A stretch of DNA of 64,000 nt from Orthonyx spaldingii (GCA_013397795.1 VZTJ01001778.1:664319-728318); one strand, 5' to 3'. Shown: positions 35,380-47,795, counted from the first letter of the stretch. Notes: generated by a model from the sequence alone, not told the origin. A program made the numbers and translations.

Positions 35380-35910
35380 GGCAACAGCGGAGGGGCAGTG
35401 GGAAGGCGGCCATCCCAGCAAAGCCCTCCCGTCCCCGCCGCTCCTGCGACCGCTTCCCGATCTGTGCCCGCCCGCTGCCGTCCCGGGGCCGCTGCCCAGC
35501 TGGCAGGGCTCGACCCCCGGAGCCGCTCAGCAGCACAACAGCGGCCTGGGCGCGACCTCCTTCCCCTCCGCCTCCTCCTGGCGCGGAAGAGCAGGCAGAG
35601 GAGCCCTGCGGCCAGGAGGGTCGGGAGAGGAGCGGGCGGAGGACCCCGGCTGTGCGGGAGGGTCGGCAGAGTCGGGCAGAGGATCCCGGAGGCGGGGAAG
35701 GTCGGGAGGGGGATCCCGGCTGTGCAGGAGGGTCGGGCAGAGGATCCCGGCTGTGCGGAGAGGGTCGGGAGGAGCGGGCAGAGGATCCCGGCTGTGCGGG
35801 AGGAGCGGGGCTGGAGCCGGGCACGAAGCCGCTGCCGGCTGTGCGGGAGCGCCGCCCCGCGGCCGCGGCGGGCACTGCGCCGCAGGGAGAGCCCCGTGGC
35901 AGCGCCACTT
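35380..35910. promoter_or_regulatory. Second CpG island with minisatellite
   Basis: About 500 bp of very GC-rich, CpG-dense sequence, separated from the first island by roughly 650 bp of ordinary DNA. It could be an alternative PRSS35 promoter, an intronic enhancer, or simply methylation-free because of the repeat inside it. Overlapping open frames on both strands (35220-36011 + and 35204-35908 -) are composition and repeat artefacts. Confidence 0.5.
35619..35815. repeat. GC-rich minisatellite, 30-41 bp units
   Basis: The core 'gaggatcccggctgtgcggg' or a close variant recurs at roughly 35642, 35682, 35712, 35743 and 35784, giving spacings of 40, 30, 31 and 41 bases, with linked 'ggtcggga' and 'gagcgggcag' modules between cores. 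The two spacing classes suggest a short and a long unit differing by about 10 bp. Such arrays are prone to copy-number change and to assembly collapse. Confidence 0.85.
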
Positions 35911-37894
35911 GCTCACGGCCCTTCCTTTTCCCCGCGTGTGGGATTTCAGAAATGAGCTGTCACGCCTGCCGGGTAAAATTAGTTCTTCCTGTGGGTACTG
36001 AAGCTGCCTAAATTTTGTAAGAGCCAGGAGCCGCAGTGGGTTTTTTGCTACAAGTCAGAGAGGAGGACAACATCCATACACGACTATACAGAGTGAGTGC
36101 ACCTGGAGGAGGGAAGGGGGAACAGAGTCAATAGTGGTTAGCAGATAAGATTAGGGCAATGGTTTCTCCCAGGGAGTGTGAGATTTCAAAAATTTTTTCT
36201 TTATTATGCTTTGTCAGGGTAGAACTGTGAATTCCAACTTTCAGGTAATTTCAAGAATAAGGCCAAAAGCACTTAAAGGAGGTGGTTACTACAGCATAAA
36301 ACTACTACAGTTATTTTATGGCCTAAAAATTGCATTTAAAATTGTGTACGCTTAGTTTGAAATGTGTTGACTTTCCTACAAGAAAAAGGAAACCCCAGGG
36401 TAGAGGCTGCACTGAACAGACCAAGATAAAACACTGCCAGGAAGCTGGACTAAACTTTTCTTCTGTCTGAGCTATACTGACATGTAAATTCCCTCTGTGA
36501 CAGCCTGAAGAGAGCTCTATTCTAGTTCTGCTTTACTATAAGCTTTTTCCTGAGCATCTGAGATGCATTCAGCTGGAGTAAGGTAGGTTATAATGACAAA
36601 ATATTTGAAGGATATCCTGAAAAATTAGGTATTTTTTGTCCTGTGTATGCAGAAAGGTTTAATGTTGGAAGCAAGAAGTGAGAAGAACTGAAACTAGTTT
36701 TACTTGTATGGATACACCTGGCAGCTGGAATGGCACCAAATAGGGAGTCCTGTTATCAGCTGGGTTTGGAAACTGGAGGAAGAATTTTAACATTTTCATA
36801 TAGCTGGGGATCTCTCTCACTTTCTTGTTTCCATCTTGTCTTCTCTGAAGCAATTCATCATACCTTAAAGAATTGACTCAAGAATTCCAAGTACTCTAAG
36901 CCAACCCAATATCTGTAATGGAAAGGAGTGAAGGAAGGGAGAGGGCAGAGCATCTTGGGGTTTGGAGGAAGAGTGGAGAACAGCATGGCAGAATGGATAA
37001 CATATTAAGGGTTTTTCTCTTGCAATCTGCTTGAAGCCTTCTCAGGACATTTCCTCCGTCCCCTGGAGGCTGTATTCTCTCTCCCCATCTCCCACCCTGC
37101 AAAGCTGTCTTTGCATCCATCTATGCATTTACATCCTCATTATCTGGCAAGAGGAGCCCTGTGTTTTCCTTTTGCCAGCAGCCTGTACTGGACCATGACA
37201 CCTGCTGACATTGCCCGTGCTTGGAGTTGGCCTCCTTTAAACACTAGAGATGGGATTAGTAAACAGATCTTAAATGCATGGCTGGAAATGACAAAGCTGC
37301 CTAACAGGACCACTGCTCCGGTCTGTAATGAGAATTACGATGTTTATCAAGTTCCTTGAACTTCTTCCAGTTATTCTGAAGTGTAGTTAGTTCATTCCCA
37401 GTGACAAGTGGTTCATTATAAATGAAGAAAATCTTGGCTTCCAGGACTGCCTTTGTAAGTAGTGAGCACTTGAGGATCGTGTTTCAAATGGAAGGCTCCA
37501 AGGCATCTAATGAAGGTTCTGTGCTTTGACTGTTTATTTTTTTTCCTTTCTAAAGAGTGGCAGAAAGGAGCCATAGTACTCCACCCATTTGCTTGCAGAA
37601 AGTCTTTCTATAAAGCAGAGAGAAAAAATGGACTTCTCTATAAACTTAGTTATGAGTCCATCTGGGAAGACTTCAGCCATCGCTGGAATGACACCAACCC
37701 AGACTTTCTGTATGAACAAGCAGTTAGTGACTGAACTTTCCTTAGGGCTCACAAAATTCAGCTACAGAGGAATATCAAATACCCTCACCCTGAGGAAGAG
37801 CTGAAAAAGGGAGGAGTATTCTAGGGAAAAATAGAAAAATCATTCTCAAGCCTGACATAAGAACTGTCTTGTTCAGCAGCTATATTAGAGCAAA

Positions 37895-38100
37895 GCAAAT
37901 TTAAACCAGTTTTTCTACATTAATATCACATTATCCTCAAAAAATGAAAGTTTGTGACAGGCTGGAAATAAAGGATATGCTTCCTCATATGACATGTAGT
38001 TAAGCTGTGGAACTCCTGGATGCAGAACATCATGGCTACAAAATTTTATAGGTATTCAGGGGAAGACTGTCAAACTATGGAATAGAAATGAACTAAGCTT
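37895..38100 (+). mobile_element. Ancient CR1-like LINE fragment
   Basis: The passage 'gtagttaagctgtggaactc', then 'catcatggctacaaaatttt' and 'ggtattcaggggaagactg' follows the order of the 3' part of old CR1-type elements. It is strongly decayed, so both boundaries and the subfamily are uncertain. Confidence 0.5.
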
Positions 38101-38673
38101 TCCTTACACTACAGAAACCACCTCTGCTTTAAAGTCTACCAGATGAACTGGTTATAAGTTAAGAAACTGTGAGGGAGGAGGGGCATATATGGTTGCCCTT
38201 TTCCTATCCTCTACCCTAGAAAACCACATTTAGCCAGTGTCAGAAACAGGATTTTAGGACAGGCAGGCCTTTGGTCAGGTCAGGATGTTATTTTTATGTT
38301 CTCATTATAGTATTTTTTTATTTTGGCACCTTCTAACTTACCTATAGATCTGTAAAATAGTCATTCCTCCTCAGATTTAGTGCTAATTGAGCTATAACCA
38401 AACCAACACTTTGAAGGTGACTTTGTATATCAAAGTTAATGTTTAAATGTGCACTTTTCTGCTATACCAATAAGCTAGACTGGTGTGAACAACTGGCGTC
38501 CCTCTACAAAATCTTGTGCCTGGGGTGATTCTGCTCTACTTTCAAAACTTCCAGATATCTTTTCATATGACCACATACACCCCAGAGCTCAGACCTGTGA
38601 GTCACTGTAATCTCCAGATGTCTTAGGCACGTCCACACATCTTCTCCAAAACCTGAGTTAGCTACTTTAAAGT

Positions 38674-38703
38674 AAAAATTTGTATTTTACAATACAAATT
38701 TTT
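38674..38703. repeat. Perfect short inverted repeat (hairpin)
   Basis: Two 13-bp arms (aaaaatttgtatt and aatacaaattttt) are exact reverse complements, separated by a 4-base loop ttac. It is AT-rich. It lies 30 bp before a long TA microsatellite and inside the presumed PRSS35 intron. Confidence 0.9.
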
Positions 38704-38727
38704 GTGTCGTAAAATGTGGTTTATATC

Positions 38728-38733
38728 TATCTA

Positions 38734-38792
<59 letters not shown>
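38728..38792. repeat. TCTA/TA microsatellite
   Basis: A few TCTA units lead into an uninterrupted TA run of about 57 bases (38736-38792). Expected to be polymorphic and cruciform-prone. The IYIYIY open frame across it is an artefact. Confidence 0.97.
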
Positions 38793-38795
<3 letters not shown>

Positions 38796-40420
38796 ATCCT
38801 AGTAAGTGGACTCCAGCTCAAAGTTGTTTTTTCATTCTGGCAAAGGTGAAAAGTGTGAAAACTATGCTAAAACAAATCCACCCTCTGAATGTGGCATCAG
38901 AAGCAACAAGCTGTGGTCGAGCTGTAGTGCTTACTTAACTAAAAAATTGTAATTATTACTTATTATAGACAACAAATATGTCTATAAGGTAAAGATGCCT
39001 CAAAAATCATAGGAGTCACTGGTTCATTATACAGCCTTGAAAACAATGTTTCCACTTCTTTTTTCATGCTGCACATACACCCCTATTGTTCATGCTAGAT
39101 CTTCAGCCAGTCAGGCCGTAGTCAGGCTGTTTCACTGGTGAGCACCATTTGTATTATTCTAAACTAAAATTAAGAAAAGTGGTTATATTTGCCCTGGCCT
39201 ACACTGCCATTGCAATGTAAACCAGAGAGTTTAACCACATACAAATCCTTGAATTGCTTGGCTTTTAAAGTTTAATCACAGACCCTTTCTTTCTTCACTG
39301 CTGAGGTTTCCATGTAATTGGAATGAAGGATGTTGGAACCGAGTACAGGTTTCCCAGTGGCAGCTGCCAGTAGCTGGATAATGCCACTGACATCAGTGCT
39401 GCCAAAGGAGAAAAATGGTCTTTTCAGTAAAGTTTTGAGCTCAGAATCAAGAGTTCTGGGTTCAGTTTCTGGCTCTGCCACAAACTTCCAACAATTTTGC
39501 ATTTTTCCTGCATGTTTCCCAACTACAGATGGGAATAATAGTGCTTTTTGTCTTTCCCATTTAAAGTATTAGCTCTTGGTGTGGGCATTCCACATGTGAC
39601 CATAAGGCACAGACAGCACAGTTCCTACAGCCTTTGTGGGATCCTGAAAAATGCATGTGATGAGTAACCAGACTTGTCCCTCCTACTCAGCTGAGTTTCG
39701 CTGCATGTAGAAATAACCAGCAGACTCTACACCAGTAACATTCTGCTCTCCTCACTTGTCTGTCTGTCCTAGAAGACCTTGGTTCCTTGGGATAGCAGTT
39801 AGCAAAGTGCTTTTCTTCATACCAGCAGATTCATAGTTCTCAGCTGGGTGGGTGATGAAGCACCATTGGTGACTTTTAAGTCAGTGAAAGCCACGTTTTG
39901 GCCATTACATGAAAGAGCACAATTGGTCTGGTTTCCCAAGAGTTCCTAAGTCTCACAAGGGTAGTCTATGTATCCATCTCTGCTTGGATCCCAGCTTTTG
40001 AATATACTGAGGGTTTTCAACTATGTTCTACCTTCAGCTATATAGCTATAGAAAAGAGAAGCAGAAACATAATATGTAACTGCATTCCTTTGGAATAAAT
40101 AAAACCAGGATGCTCTACTGAGTGGACTGACTCAGACTGCTGACCTCTGAGGGGAAAAGAGGTAAAACTCAGCTGGTTTCACCTTCCAGTAGGTAGCTCA
40201 GCATAGATGCTGGCTGAATTATCTGCATACATCTTGCTAGAAACCATTGGAAGAGTCAGAGGCAGTACAGGGAATATCTGAGGCATTTCTATTTTGAGCA
40301 GAGTGTAGAATTCTGTTCCACTGATGTCAGTTCTGAAATTGCATGACTGTACTTAGAATATATTAAGATAACTGTGTATATTTCCAAAGTGTGTTTTCAA
40401 ATCTCTCTTTCTTGTTTTAG

Positions 40421-40436
40421 AAAAAAATAAAATAAA
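40421..40436 (+). other. PRSS35: PRSS35 5' UTR part of the coding exon
   Basis: Only 16 bases lie between the splice acceptor and the ATG. The in-frame stop TAA at 40428-40430 excludes an upstream in-frame start in this exon and so fixes the ATG at 40437. The start context (A at -3, G at +4) is favourable. Confidence 0.75.
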
Positions 40437-41678
40437 ATGGAGCACATGTTACTGCTATTCATATTTTTCATACCTATATTGGGTCTCAGTAATGGAGCAG
40501 AAACTGAACAAGATTTTACTTGGCACTTAAAGAAGATTCCCCAGATTGTGAGAGAAAGAACTTTTTCCCTTGACAGCCCTAAATTTGAAGCAAAAACCAC
40601 ATTAGAGCTGAACAGTGTATGTGGAATTGAATGTCAAAGAAAACTGCCAGTGCCAAGCTTGTCTGACTTGAAGAGTCTCTTATCCTATGAGACTGTTTTT
40701 GAAAATGGCACACGGACCCTGACTGAAGTGAATGTTCTCGGAGCAGTGCTTGACCCAGCTGGAAACACAACCACACGAAGGCCTTTGAGAAAGAAGAGGC
40801 AGATATATGGAACAGACAGCAGGTTCAGCATCTATGACAAGAGGTTTATGACCAACTATCCATTCAACACAGCTGTGAAGATCTCCACCGGCTGCAGTGG
40901 CATTCTCGTTTCCCCCAAGCACGTGCTAACAGCAGCCCACTGCCTGCACAACGGCAAGGATTATGTCAAGGGCAGCAAAAGACTGAGGGTGGGCCTGATG
41001 AAGACGAAATCCAGAGGCAATGGCAGGAAACGCAAGGGTGCTAAAAGAAGTAGGAGAGAAATTTCTGCGGCCAAAGAGGATCCCAAAGCTGCCACAGAAT
41101 TAAGGCGACAATCCAAAGGTGATGGGAGAAAGCAGAGGAGATCTGGGAGGAAGCAAGGGACCTCGGATGGCATGCCCTCCTTCCAGTGGACCCGGGTGAA
41201 GAGTACGCACATCCCCAAAGGCTGGTTTAAGGGTGTCTCTGGGGATATCGCCTTGGATTATGATTATGCTGTTCTTGAGCTCAAGCGTCCCCACAAAAGG
41301 AAATACATGGAGCTGGGAATCAGCCCAACTATCAAAATGATGCCTGGGAGCATGATCCACTTCTCAGGTTTTGACAATGATCGGTCTGGGCAACTGGTTT
41401 ATAGATTTTGTAGCATTTCTGATGAGTCCAATGATCTGTTTTATCAGTACTGTGATGCTGAGCCTGGCTCCACAGGATCTGGCATCTATCTCCGTCTTAA
41501 GGAGCCGAACAAAAAGAAATGGAAACGCAAGATCATCGCTGTTTACTCAGGCCATCAGTGGGTGGACATCAATGGCGAACAACAGGATTACAATGTAGCT
41601 GTAAGAATTACTCCTCTCAAATACGCCCAAATTTGCTTCTGGATACATGGGAATGATGAGAATTGCACACAAGGCTGA
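40437..41678 (+). CDS. PRSS35: Inactive serine protease 35 (secreted trypsin-like pseudoprotease)
   Basis: Single-exon CDS of 413 residues, the same length as I recall for mammalian PRSS35, and similar throughout. Residues 1-20 form a hydrophobic signal peptide. Residues 21-121 look like a pro-region ending in the basic cleavage site RKKR (118-121). A chymotrypsin-fold domain follows. The histidine motif TAAHC places His168, the aspartate is probably Asp276 in DYAVLEL, but the usual GDSGGP motif reads GSTGSG (344-349), with Thr346 where the catalytic serine should be. This substitution is known for the family, so it is predicted to be catalytically dead or altered. A long basic insert (about 189-241) separates His from Asp. 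N-glycosylation sequons are at Asn90 and Asn110. Family knowledge: a secreted protein studied in ovary and collagen-rich tissue remodelling; its molecular role is unsettled. PRSS23 is the paralogue, but the insert and the threonine favour PRSS35. No frameshift or stop. Confidence 0.97.
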   Translation: MEHMLLLFIFFIPILGLSNGAETEQDFTWHLKKIPQIVRERTFSLDSPKFEAKTTLELNSVCGIECQRKLPVPSLSDLKSLLSYETVFENGTRTLTEVNVLGAVLDPAGNTTTRRPLRKKRQIYGTDSRFSIYDKRFMTNYPFNTAVKISTGCSGILVSPKHVLTAAHCLHNGKDYVKGSKRLRVGLMKTKSRGNGRKRKGAKRSRREISAAKEDPKAATELRRQSKGDGRKQRRSGRKQGTSDGMPSFQWTRVKSTHIPKGWFKGVSGDIALDYDYAVLELKRPHKRKYMELGISPTIKMMPGSMIHFSGFDNDRSGQLVYRFCSISDESNDLFYQYCDAEPGSTGSGIYLRLKEPNKKKWKRKIIAVYSGHQWVDINGEQQDYNVAVRITPLKYAQICFWIHGNDENCTQG

Positions 41679-43970
41679 AGAGAGCTGAACCTCACTTGCT
41701 TAGCACCCACACTGCCATAGAGTGAAGGGCAGCTGCAGCAGTTCCTGGAAGAACATCACTCCGTGTCAGAATGTTTTTGAACTCAAAGCTCACAAGTAGT
41801 GCTATGGTGACTTGAGGAATGCTGAATTGTTGGGGGAGGGGTAGAATTGTCAGACAAAATATTTCTAATTGTAATCAACCTACATACACACTTAAAAATC
41901 CCAAACTGTATTTATGTTTGCAGTTGTGATAAATTCAACTCATTCATGGGGAGAAAAAAATGACTGCACCTGTTTGTCATTTTTTTCCCCCGGGGAAGAG
42001 TTGAAACATCTCAAACTGGTGTTCTTAAACAATATCTATTTTTTTCCAATGGATTTACTTTTCTCAGGGTTCTGTTCCAATTCTTCAAATGCAAGTTGTG
42101 CATATAGCATGTTACTGTACCTGCAGAATGATCCAGAGAACTGCATGAGAACAAGACATTATTCTGGCATCCTCTAAAGACCACAGGTCCATGTTGAGAA
42201 GCAGCACTACAGTTAATGATTGTTAGTTTGGAAAACTTCCTCTCCTGGTTGCTGCAGGAATGCTCCCATGGAAATTCCAAATTTATGTAGCTGAGGGTTA
42301 CATCTTAAAGACAACTTCACCTCATTGTTCAGTAAAAACAGCAAAAAAGAAATTAACAAACATAGATGTTTCTTCCATGTTTGGAAGAAAAAGAGATATC
42401 TGGACATAGTTTAATGCCTTTAAATGTTCTTTGAGAAGCTATAGAAATCCTAAGCACATGCATTTGCCTTCCAATTAGTATTTGGAGAGCTATAGGTTTA
42501 GTTTCTAGTCAAATGTTTAGCTTTACCATTGGGAGAAGTCACTGACTCCTGAAGTGGCTACTTGACAATCATTTGGAGCTTCACAGATGACATCTTTTTT
42601 GGGTGCTAAACATTTCCTCAGTTTTTATAAATTACTTTCATACAAGTTCAGCTTCATAGATAGGATAGTATGTATTAGACTGGGAGTTGAAAATCAATAT
42701 TTTAGTTTGGCTTTATACAGTTTGCAAAGTGGGTGGTTTTAATCATGTTATATTCAGACTCCACCTCAACATGATTTACAAGGTTAACTAAAAATCTATC
42801 CCAACTAAATTATAGCACCTTCTGAATGGTAGAACTATCCTGTGCATTATAAAAGGTATCTTGTTAGATAGCAGCAGTAGTTAGCAAATAATTTGGTTCA
42901 ATATGTTTGCAGAACCAAGTATTTAATGAAGACACAAACTGATCTTGACTTTTACATGCTTTTAAACACAAACCACCTTCTTAAAAATTGTTGTTGATTG
43001 CTATACAAGTCTATATCTTTTATTTTATGTCAAGACTTTGAAGTACAGAGAACTGTTATGGTGCTATGTTAATCTAATAACATAAAAAGACACTGTGCCT
43101 TTCTGATCATATCCTTTGGGTTTCAATACTTTTAGAATATTCACCACTGCAATATTTAAATTTTTTTAACATAAATTTATGCTGACCAAAATACACTTTC
43201 TTCCTGTGCAGGAGAAAAAAATGCAACAAGATTTAAAAATTTTATTGTTTGTTGCTATCTTTAAAACATTCTTGCAATATCTTTTGATAAAATAAGATGA
43301 TTTTAAATAACCCACTTGTTTTGTAGATGATTGAAAGTACATAACCTGACACACTGAATGTGCAGGCAACTTTGTCCTATTATTGCCAAAGCATAAAAAT
43401 TTAAGACTTGCTTCCATATCATAACCCTAACAACATTTCATTCATTGGAAGAGATCTCACTTTAAAGGAAACTATTTCTTTTAATGTCAACCTTTCCAGG
43501 GAACACTCAACTTTTCTTCTTTATTATTTTTTAATTTTATTTTGTGTGATTTTTTGCAGAAAACTAATAATAATTTTTAAAGTTTAGAGATAAATCTCTA
43601 AGATTTTAGGGTTAATTATTTTTTATTTTTAATATCTCTATTAACATGTGGCTTTGCTGACAGTAATTTTAAATCACCTCAGTCCAGTATTTAATACTCT
43701 TGCTCTATGCAACAGACCTATAATAGCCTTTAGTCAGCTCTGTAATGTTTTTCTTAAGTGCCTTTTTCCATAGTTACTATGACAAATAAGGTACCACATC
43801 ATTAATCTAATACAAGAAAACCCAGGTCCATGGATTTTTTTACAATTATTGTCTTTGTTGATTTGGGTCCAAAACTGATCAAGATAAGGGGGCTTAGTAA
43901 ATTCCTTGTTTTGTGGAGTCTTATTTAGGTGTGCTCCTTAGAAGAAGAAATAAAATTATTTCTTTATCAG
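41679..43970 (+). other. PRSS35: Possible PRSS35 3' UTR
   Basis: AT-rich non-coding sequence directly after the stop codon. The first canonical AATAAA I noticed downstream is at about 43949-43954, which would give a UTR near 2.3 kb, but earlier non-canonical signals could be used. The end is therefore tentative. Nothing protein-like or repeat-like is visible in it. Confidence 0.3.
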
Positions 43971-46900
43971 CTTGGGAATTGGGAGCAAGGTAAGAATGAA
44001 AAATGTTGATGTCAGCTTTCAAATGGTCTTGTTATAATAATCATCTGTTGTAAACATCTCAGCCACAACCTGAGGTTCTCATAAAACCCCTGTGTTTTCA
44101 GAGAATAAATACTAGATGCTCAGTACTTCATTTTGTGGGACTAAGAGATTAAAGAGGTTGGCCAGAGCAACATAAAAATTTATTTAAAACAAACAGATAA
44201 AGAAACCCCTGGGTCTGAGTGCACATGCATAAACAGATGCAAATATACAGGCTTGGAGAACACGTGTTGTTTAGATTGAGTCAGCAGCTTCAGGCCAGGG
44301 AATGCAAGTACAAGAAGACACAGACAAAATGTTGCCTCTGCATGCTAGGCAACATTTCAGTCTTCCACTTGTCCCAATAGAGAAGGAAATGCTTTATATG
44401 TAGGCATTGTGACTATCTACTACAGGGACTTCTGGAACAGTTCATAAATCAAGTACTTACACACAATCCCAGGAATTCAATGTCCTGCATAGAGCTCTTG
44501 GTACCCACCACTGCAAATGGGACAAGAATTTCTGAGCCATGACCATCTCAGATTTTCTTAAAAAACCTGCAGTTACTATCTAGTTATCAATGAGAAAAAA
44601 GAGGAGGAAAATATGATCTCAGTAGATCAGATTTTGGTGTTGTCTAGGACACTAGCATCAAGGCTGGGTTTCCAGCCCTTGTGATGTTTCCCTAAAGGAT
44701 TTTTCCTCTCTCAGGTACCAGGCTGTATGTCATTTGTTTTCATCCATAGTAATGCTTTTCTATAAGAGTTGGTATAGTAGATCTTTTTCTGTAATTGTAT
44801 TCCTGGCTTTAGGAAAAAACAAACTTAGTCAAATCTCTTTTCTCCTAGAGGGCTACTGGAATTTATAAAGTGAACAAGTATTTTTCTGGCCCGAAGATAA
44901 ACCTCATATGCAAGCCATTAACATATCTAGACCAGATTCTGCATGATATTTGTGCATGTGTTTAATCTGAGGCTCTGAGACACTCACTGGAAGTCAGGGG
45001 GGTTGTCTGCAATATGAAAAATTAAGTCTAAGTTTTATTAACTCAACAAAAGAAAAGCACAACATTACGTAGGAAAATTATTTCTGTTATATGTAGTATA
45101 AAGTACCCAATTCTTCAATAATTGCTTAAAGAAACTCCTTGATTCAGTTTACAATTTACCATCTTAATTTTGCAGATTTATGTGTCTGTATGGAGTATGA
45201 AGCAGCACAAAAATGGCTTAAGTAAAAAAAATAACTCATCCACATGTGGAGGAGAGAAGCAGCTGGGGAGTTCTTTCTATTCTGCTGATAAGGGATGACC
45301 TGGCAGTAAACAGCAAACAAAACAGAAAGAAAGAACAAGTAGATGGTATGGAAGACCAGGAAGATGGAGATCGTATGCAAGGGATAAAGAAAGTGTGCCA
45401 AGTAACAGATGAAATGGCTGCAAGGTAGCAGAGTATTGTGAGAAAGAGTAGGCAGCTGGTAGAGACTTAATAGCATGAATTAAGATGTGAAATTCACAAG
45501 TTTCATGAACAATTTTTCACTGTTAAAGATGAGGCTTTTCTTCCCAGTCAACAGCAACGAGGAAAGGGCTGTGAGAGGACTCAGGTTGTGGCAGAGACAA
45601 CTAGCAGGCAGGGGGTTTTGATCCTGATCTACAATCCATGCCTGAATTTGCAGAGATTATGCTTCTGTTCATTTAGGGTCCTTGGAAAGCAGCAGATCTG
45701 TGTTCTGACCAAAGGGCTTGGCAGTATGAACCTCCCAGTACACTGGATCACCAAGAGTGCAGTGAGTAAGGGGAGTTTCTCAAACCTGACCTTTTGTTGT
45801 GATTCCAGTAAAGCCTGTTCTCCACTGGAAAAAAAAAAATCAAGCAAAAAATCTCAGACTTTAGGCATTTAAATGTTGGCTCCATTTTTCTGCATGTATC
45901 TAGAAATTCCAGGCAATAAATTTTTTTCAAATGTCTTCTGTTTGTGTTTGGCATCTATAGAAATTTAATCAACTGCTTCTAATTTTAAAGCACAGATTAT
46001 TGCAGATACTTCCATCTATGAATTCCTGGATTAAAGAATGACTGGGGGCAAAAAAAGAATGTTATTAAATTGAAAGCTTAAAATTTCACTCTAATCTCAA
46101 AGGATTTGGAAGTATATTTGGGTCTCCTTTGCACTAGCCTTTACTCTAAGTGTTAGAGCATTTAGGTTAAAAATCTCCAGAAGTAGCTTTGAGGATTCTT
46201 TCATGTTCTTTGCTTTTTTAAGACTCACAGAAAATTTGATAGTATTTTTAACTGTGCAAAATGACAAGCCATTTGAGAAAATAAATGCAAACCTTTGCTC
46301 TGTTAAGATATTATATGATGCACTTATTATGTCAATAAACATTTTCTGTTGTTTTTCTTTTCCTCTGTCATGATGCAGTTTGTTAGCTATGGTTGTGTTA
46401 CACAAACTTCGTTCTCTAAGTGCCTATAATCATTTGCCAGTGAATCATCTAGGATTTGGTTTTACAAGGTATTAATGTCTCTTTAAATTTGTTCTGGGAA
46501 AAAAATCTCCCTGTCTTCAAGATAATTACTCCATGAGCAAATTTGATGAGTAAAAAAATTTAGTTCTGCAAGGAAATGACTCATAGTCTATGCCACAAGT
46601 TATTAATTCTAAAATAGGTAATTAGTTCTGTTTCTGCTATTTGCTATAGTTATACTTTCTGCCTTAGAGAGCTGTAGAATCAGGCCAAATTAGAAGTATG
46701 TCAAATATTATAATCTTGGTTCTTAGAATTATCTTAACTCTGTGCCCTTGAAACTGGTGCTGATTTTATCTCTGAGAGTAAAAGGAGAGATTTTTGGCAA
46801 GGTCAAGAGCTGCTGGAAATATCTAATGGAAAGTTAAGAAATTCTTACAGCTGTGATTAACAGTGTGTCTAACACAAGCAATATTTACCAGGGGTCTGGC

Positions 46901-47795
46901 ACGGGCTTACCCACCAGCTCTTATATGGGTCCTCACATGGTGGAGAAGTCCCACAGGGAAATAAATAGGATTGAAAGCTTTGTGACCTGGAACAAAGTGC
47001 ATTTAGGGCTGGTAACAAGATCTAAATATCTTTATTGCTGAAATCTACTTTTTGCCACAGTCTGGGAGAATGTCTTGGTGTCTGAGAAATGTTTCTCAGC
47101 CTCCATTCAGGGCACACAAACAGAGATGCAGGGGTGACAACTGTGTCCTCTGCAGGCCATTCCCAAGCCACTGACACGGATGTGGTTTCTTGGGTGGAAG
47201 ATACGTTCCAACACATGTTATAGATCGCACACTCCCATGGTCCCTGCGGGGCTTGAACTGGAATCTTATCCAAATGTCTATTCAGCCCTAAAATGTTGCC
47301 ACACAACCCAGATCCCTGTGCAGGTCTTTTCCAGTTGTACTCCCACTTCCCATAGTCTTTAACAAATGCTGAAAAGGCCTTCCCCGCATAACAGACACAC
47401 AAATCCTCCAAAGAAGTGGCACCTTATACTGTTTATTATGCAGGTATACCCGATGAATCATTCATTCCTTCTGCTTCAAATATGTCTTTAGACATTGATA
47501 ATGGCTAATCCTTCAGTTGTTATTGCTAAGAAAGGAGATCAGATATACTGGAAAAGCCACACAAATATTTACTTGTGCTTCCTGGTAATTACGTACACAC
47601 CATACTAACTGCAGTTGCTATGGCCCTACTTCTTTTCCATGTGAAATTTGGATGAAACCAAATTGGGCTGATTTTCAGAAAAATTACTCAGCTGCCCTTT
47701 GGTTACAGTTGCAGCACTCTCCCACCCCTTTCTTCCAGTTTAATTTCCTAATTTATGGATTAAATGCTGTTTAAAGCTTTGCTTAATCAAGGATG

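Larger units (their letters stand above)
34599..40420 (+). other. PRSS35: Probable PRSS35 5' UTR intron
   Basis: Bounded by the GT at 34599 and the pyrimidine-rich acceptor 'ctctctttcttgttttag' ending at 40420. It contains a second CpG island with a minisatellite, an old CR1 fragment, a short perfect hairpin and a TA microsatellite, described separately. No other convincing exon is seen, although an alternative first exon inside the second island is possible. Confidence 0.4.

Noticed and set aside
35204..36011. 263-codon (+) and 234-codon (-) open frames over the second CpG island
   Set aside because: They are produced by the minisatellite and by GC-rich composition. The repeated GCAGG/SRAED-type peptides follow the DNA repeat unit.
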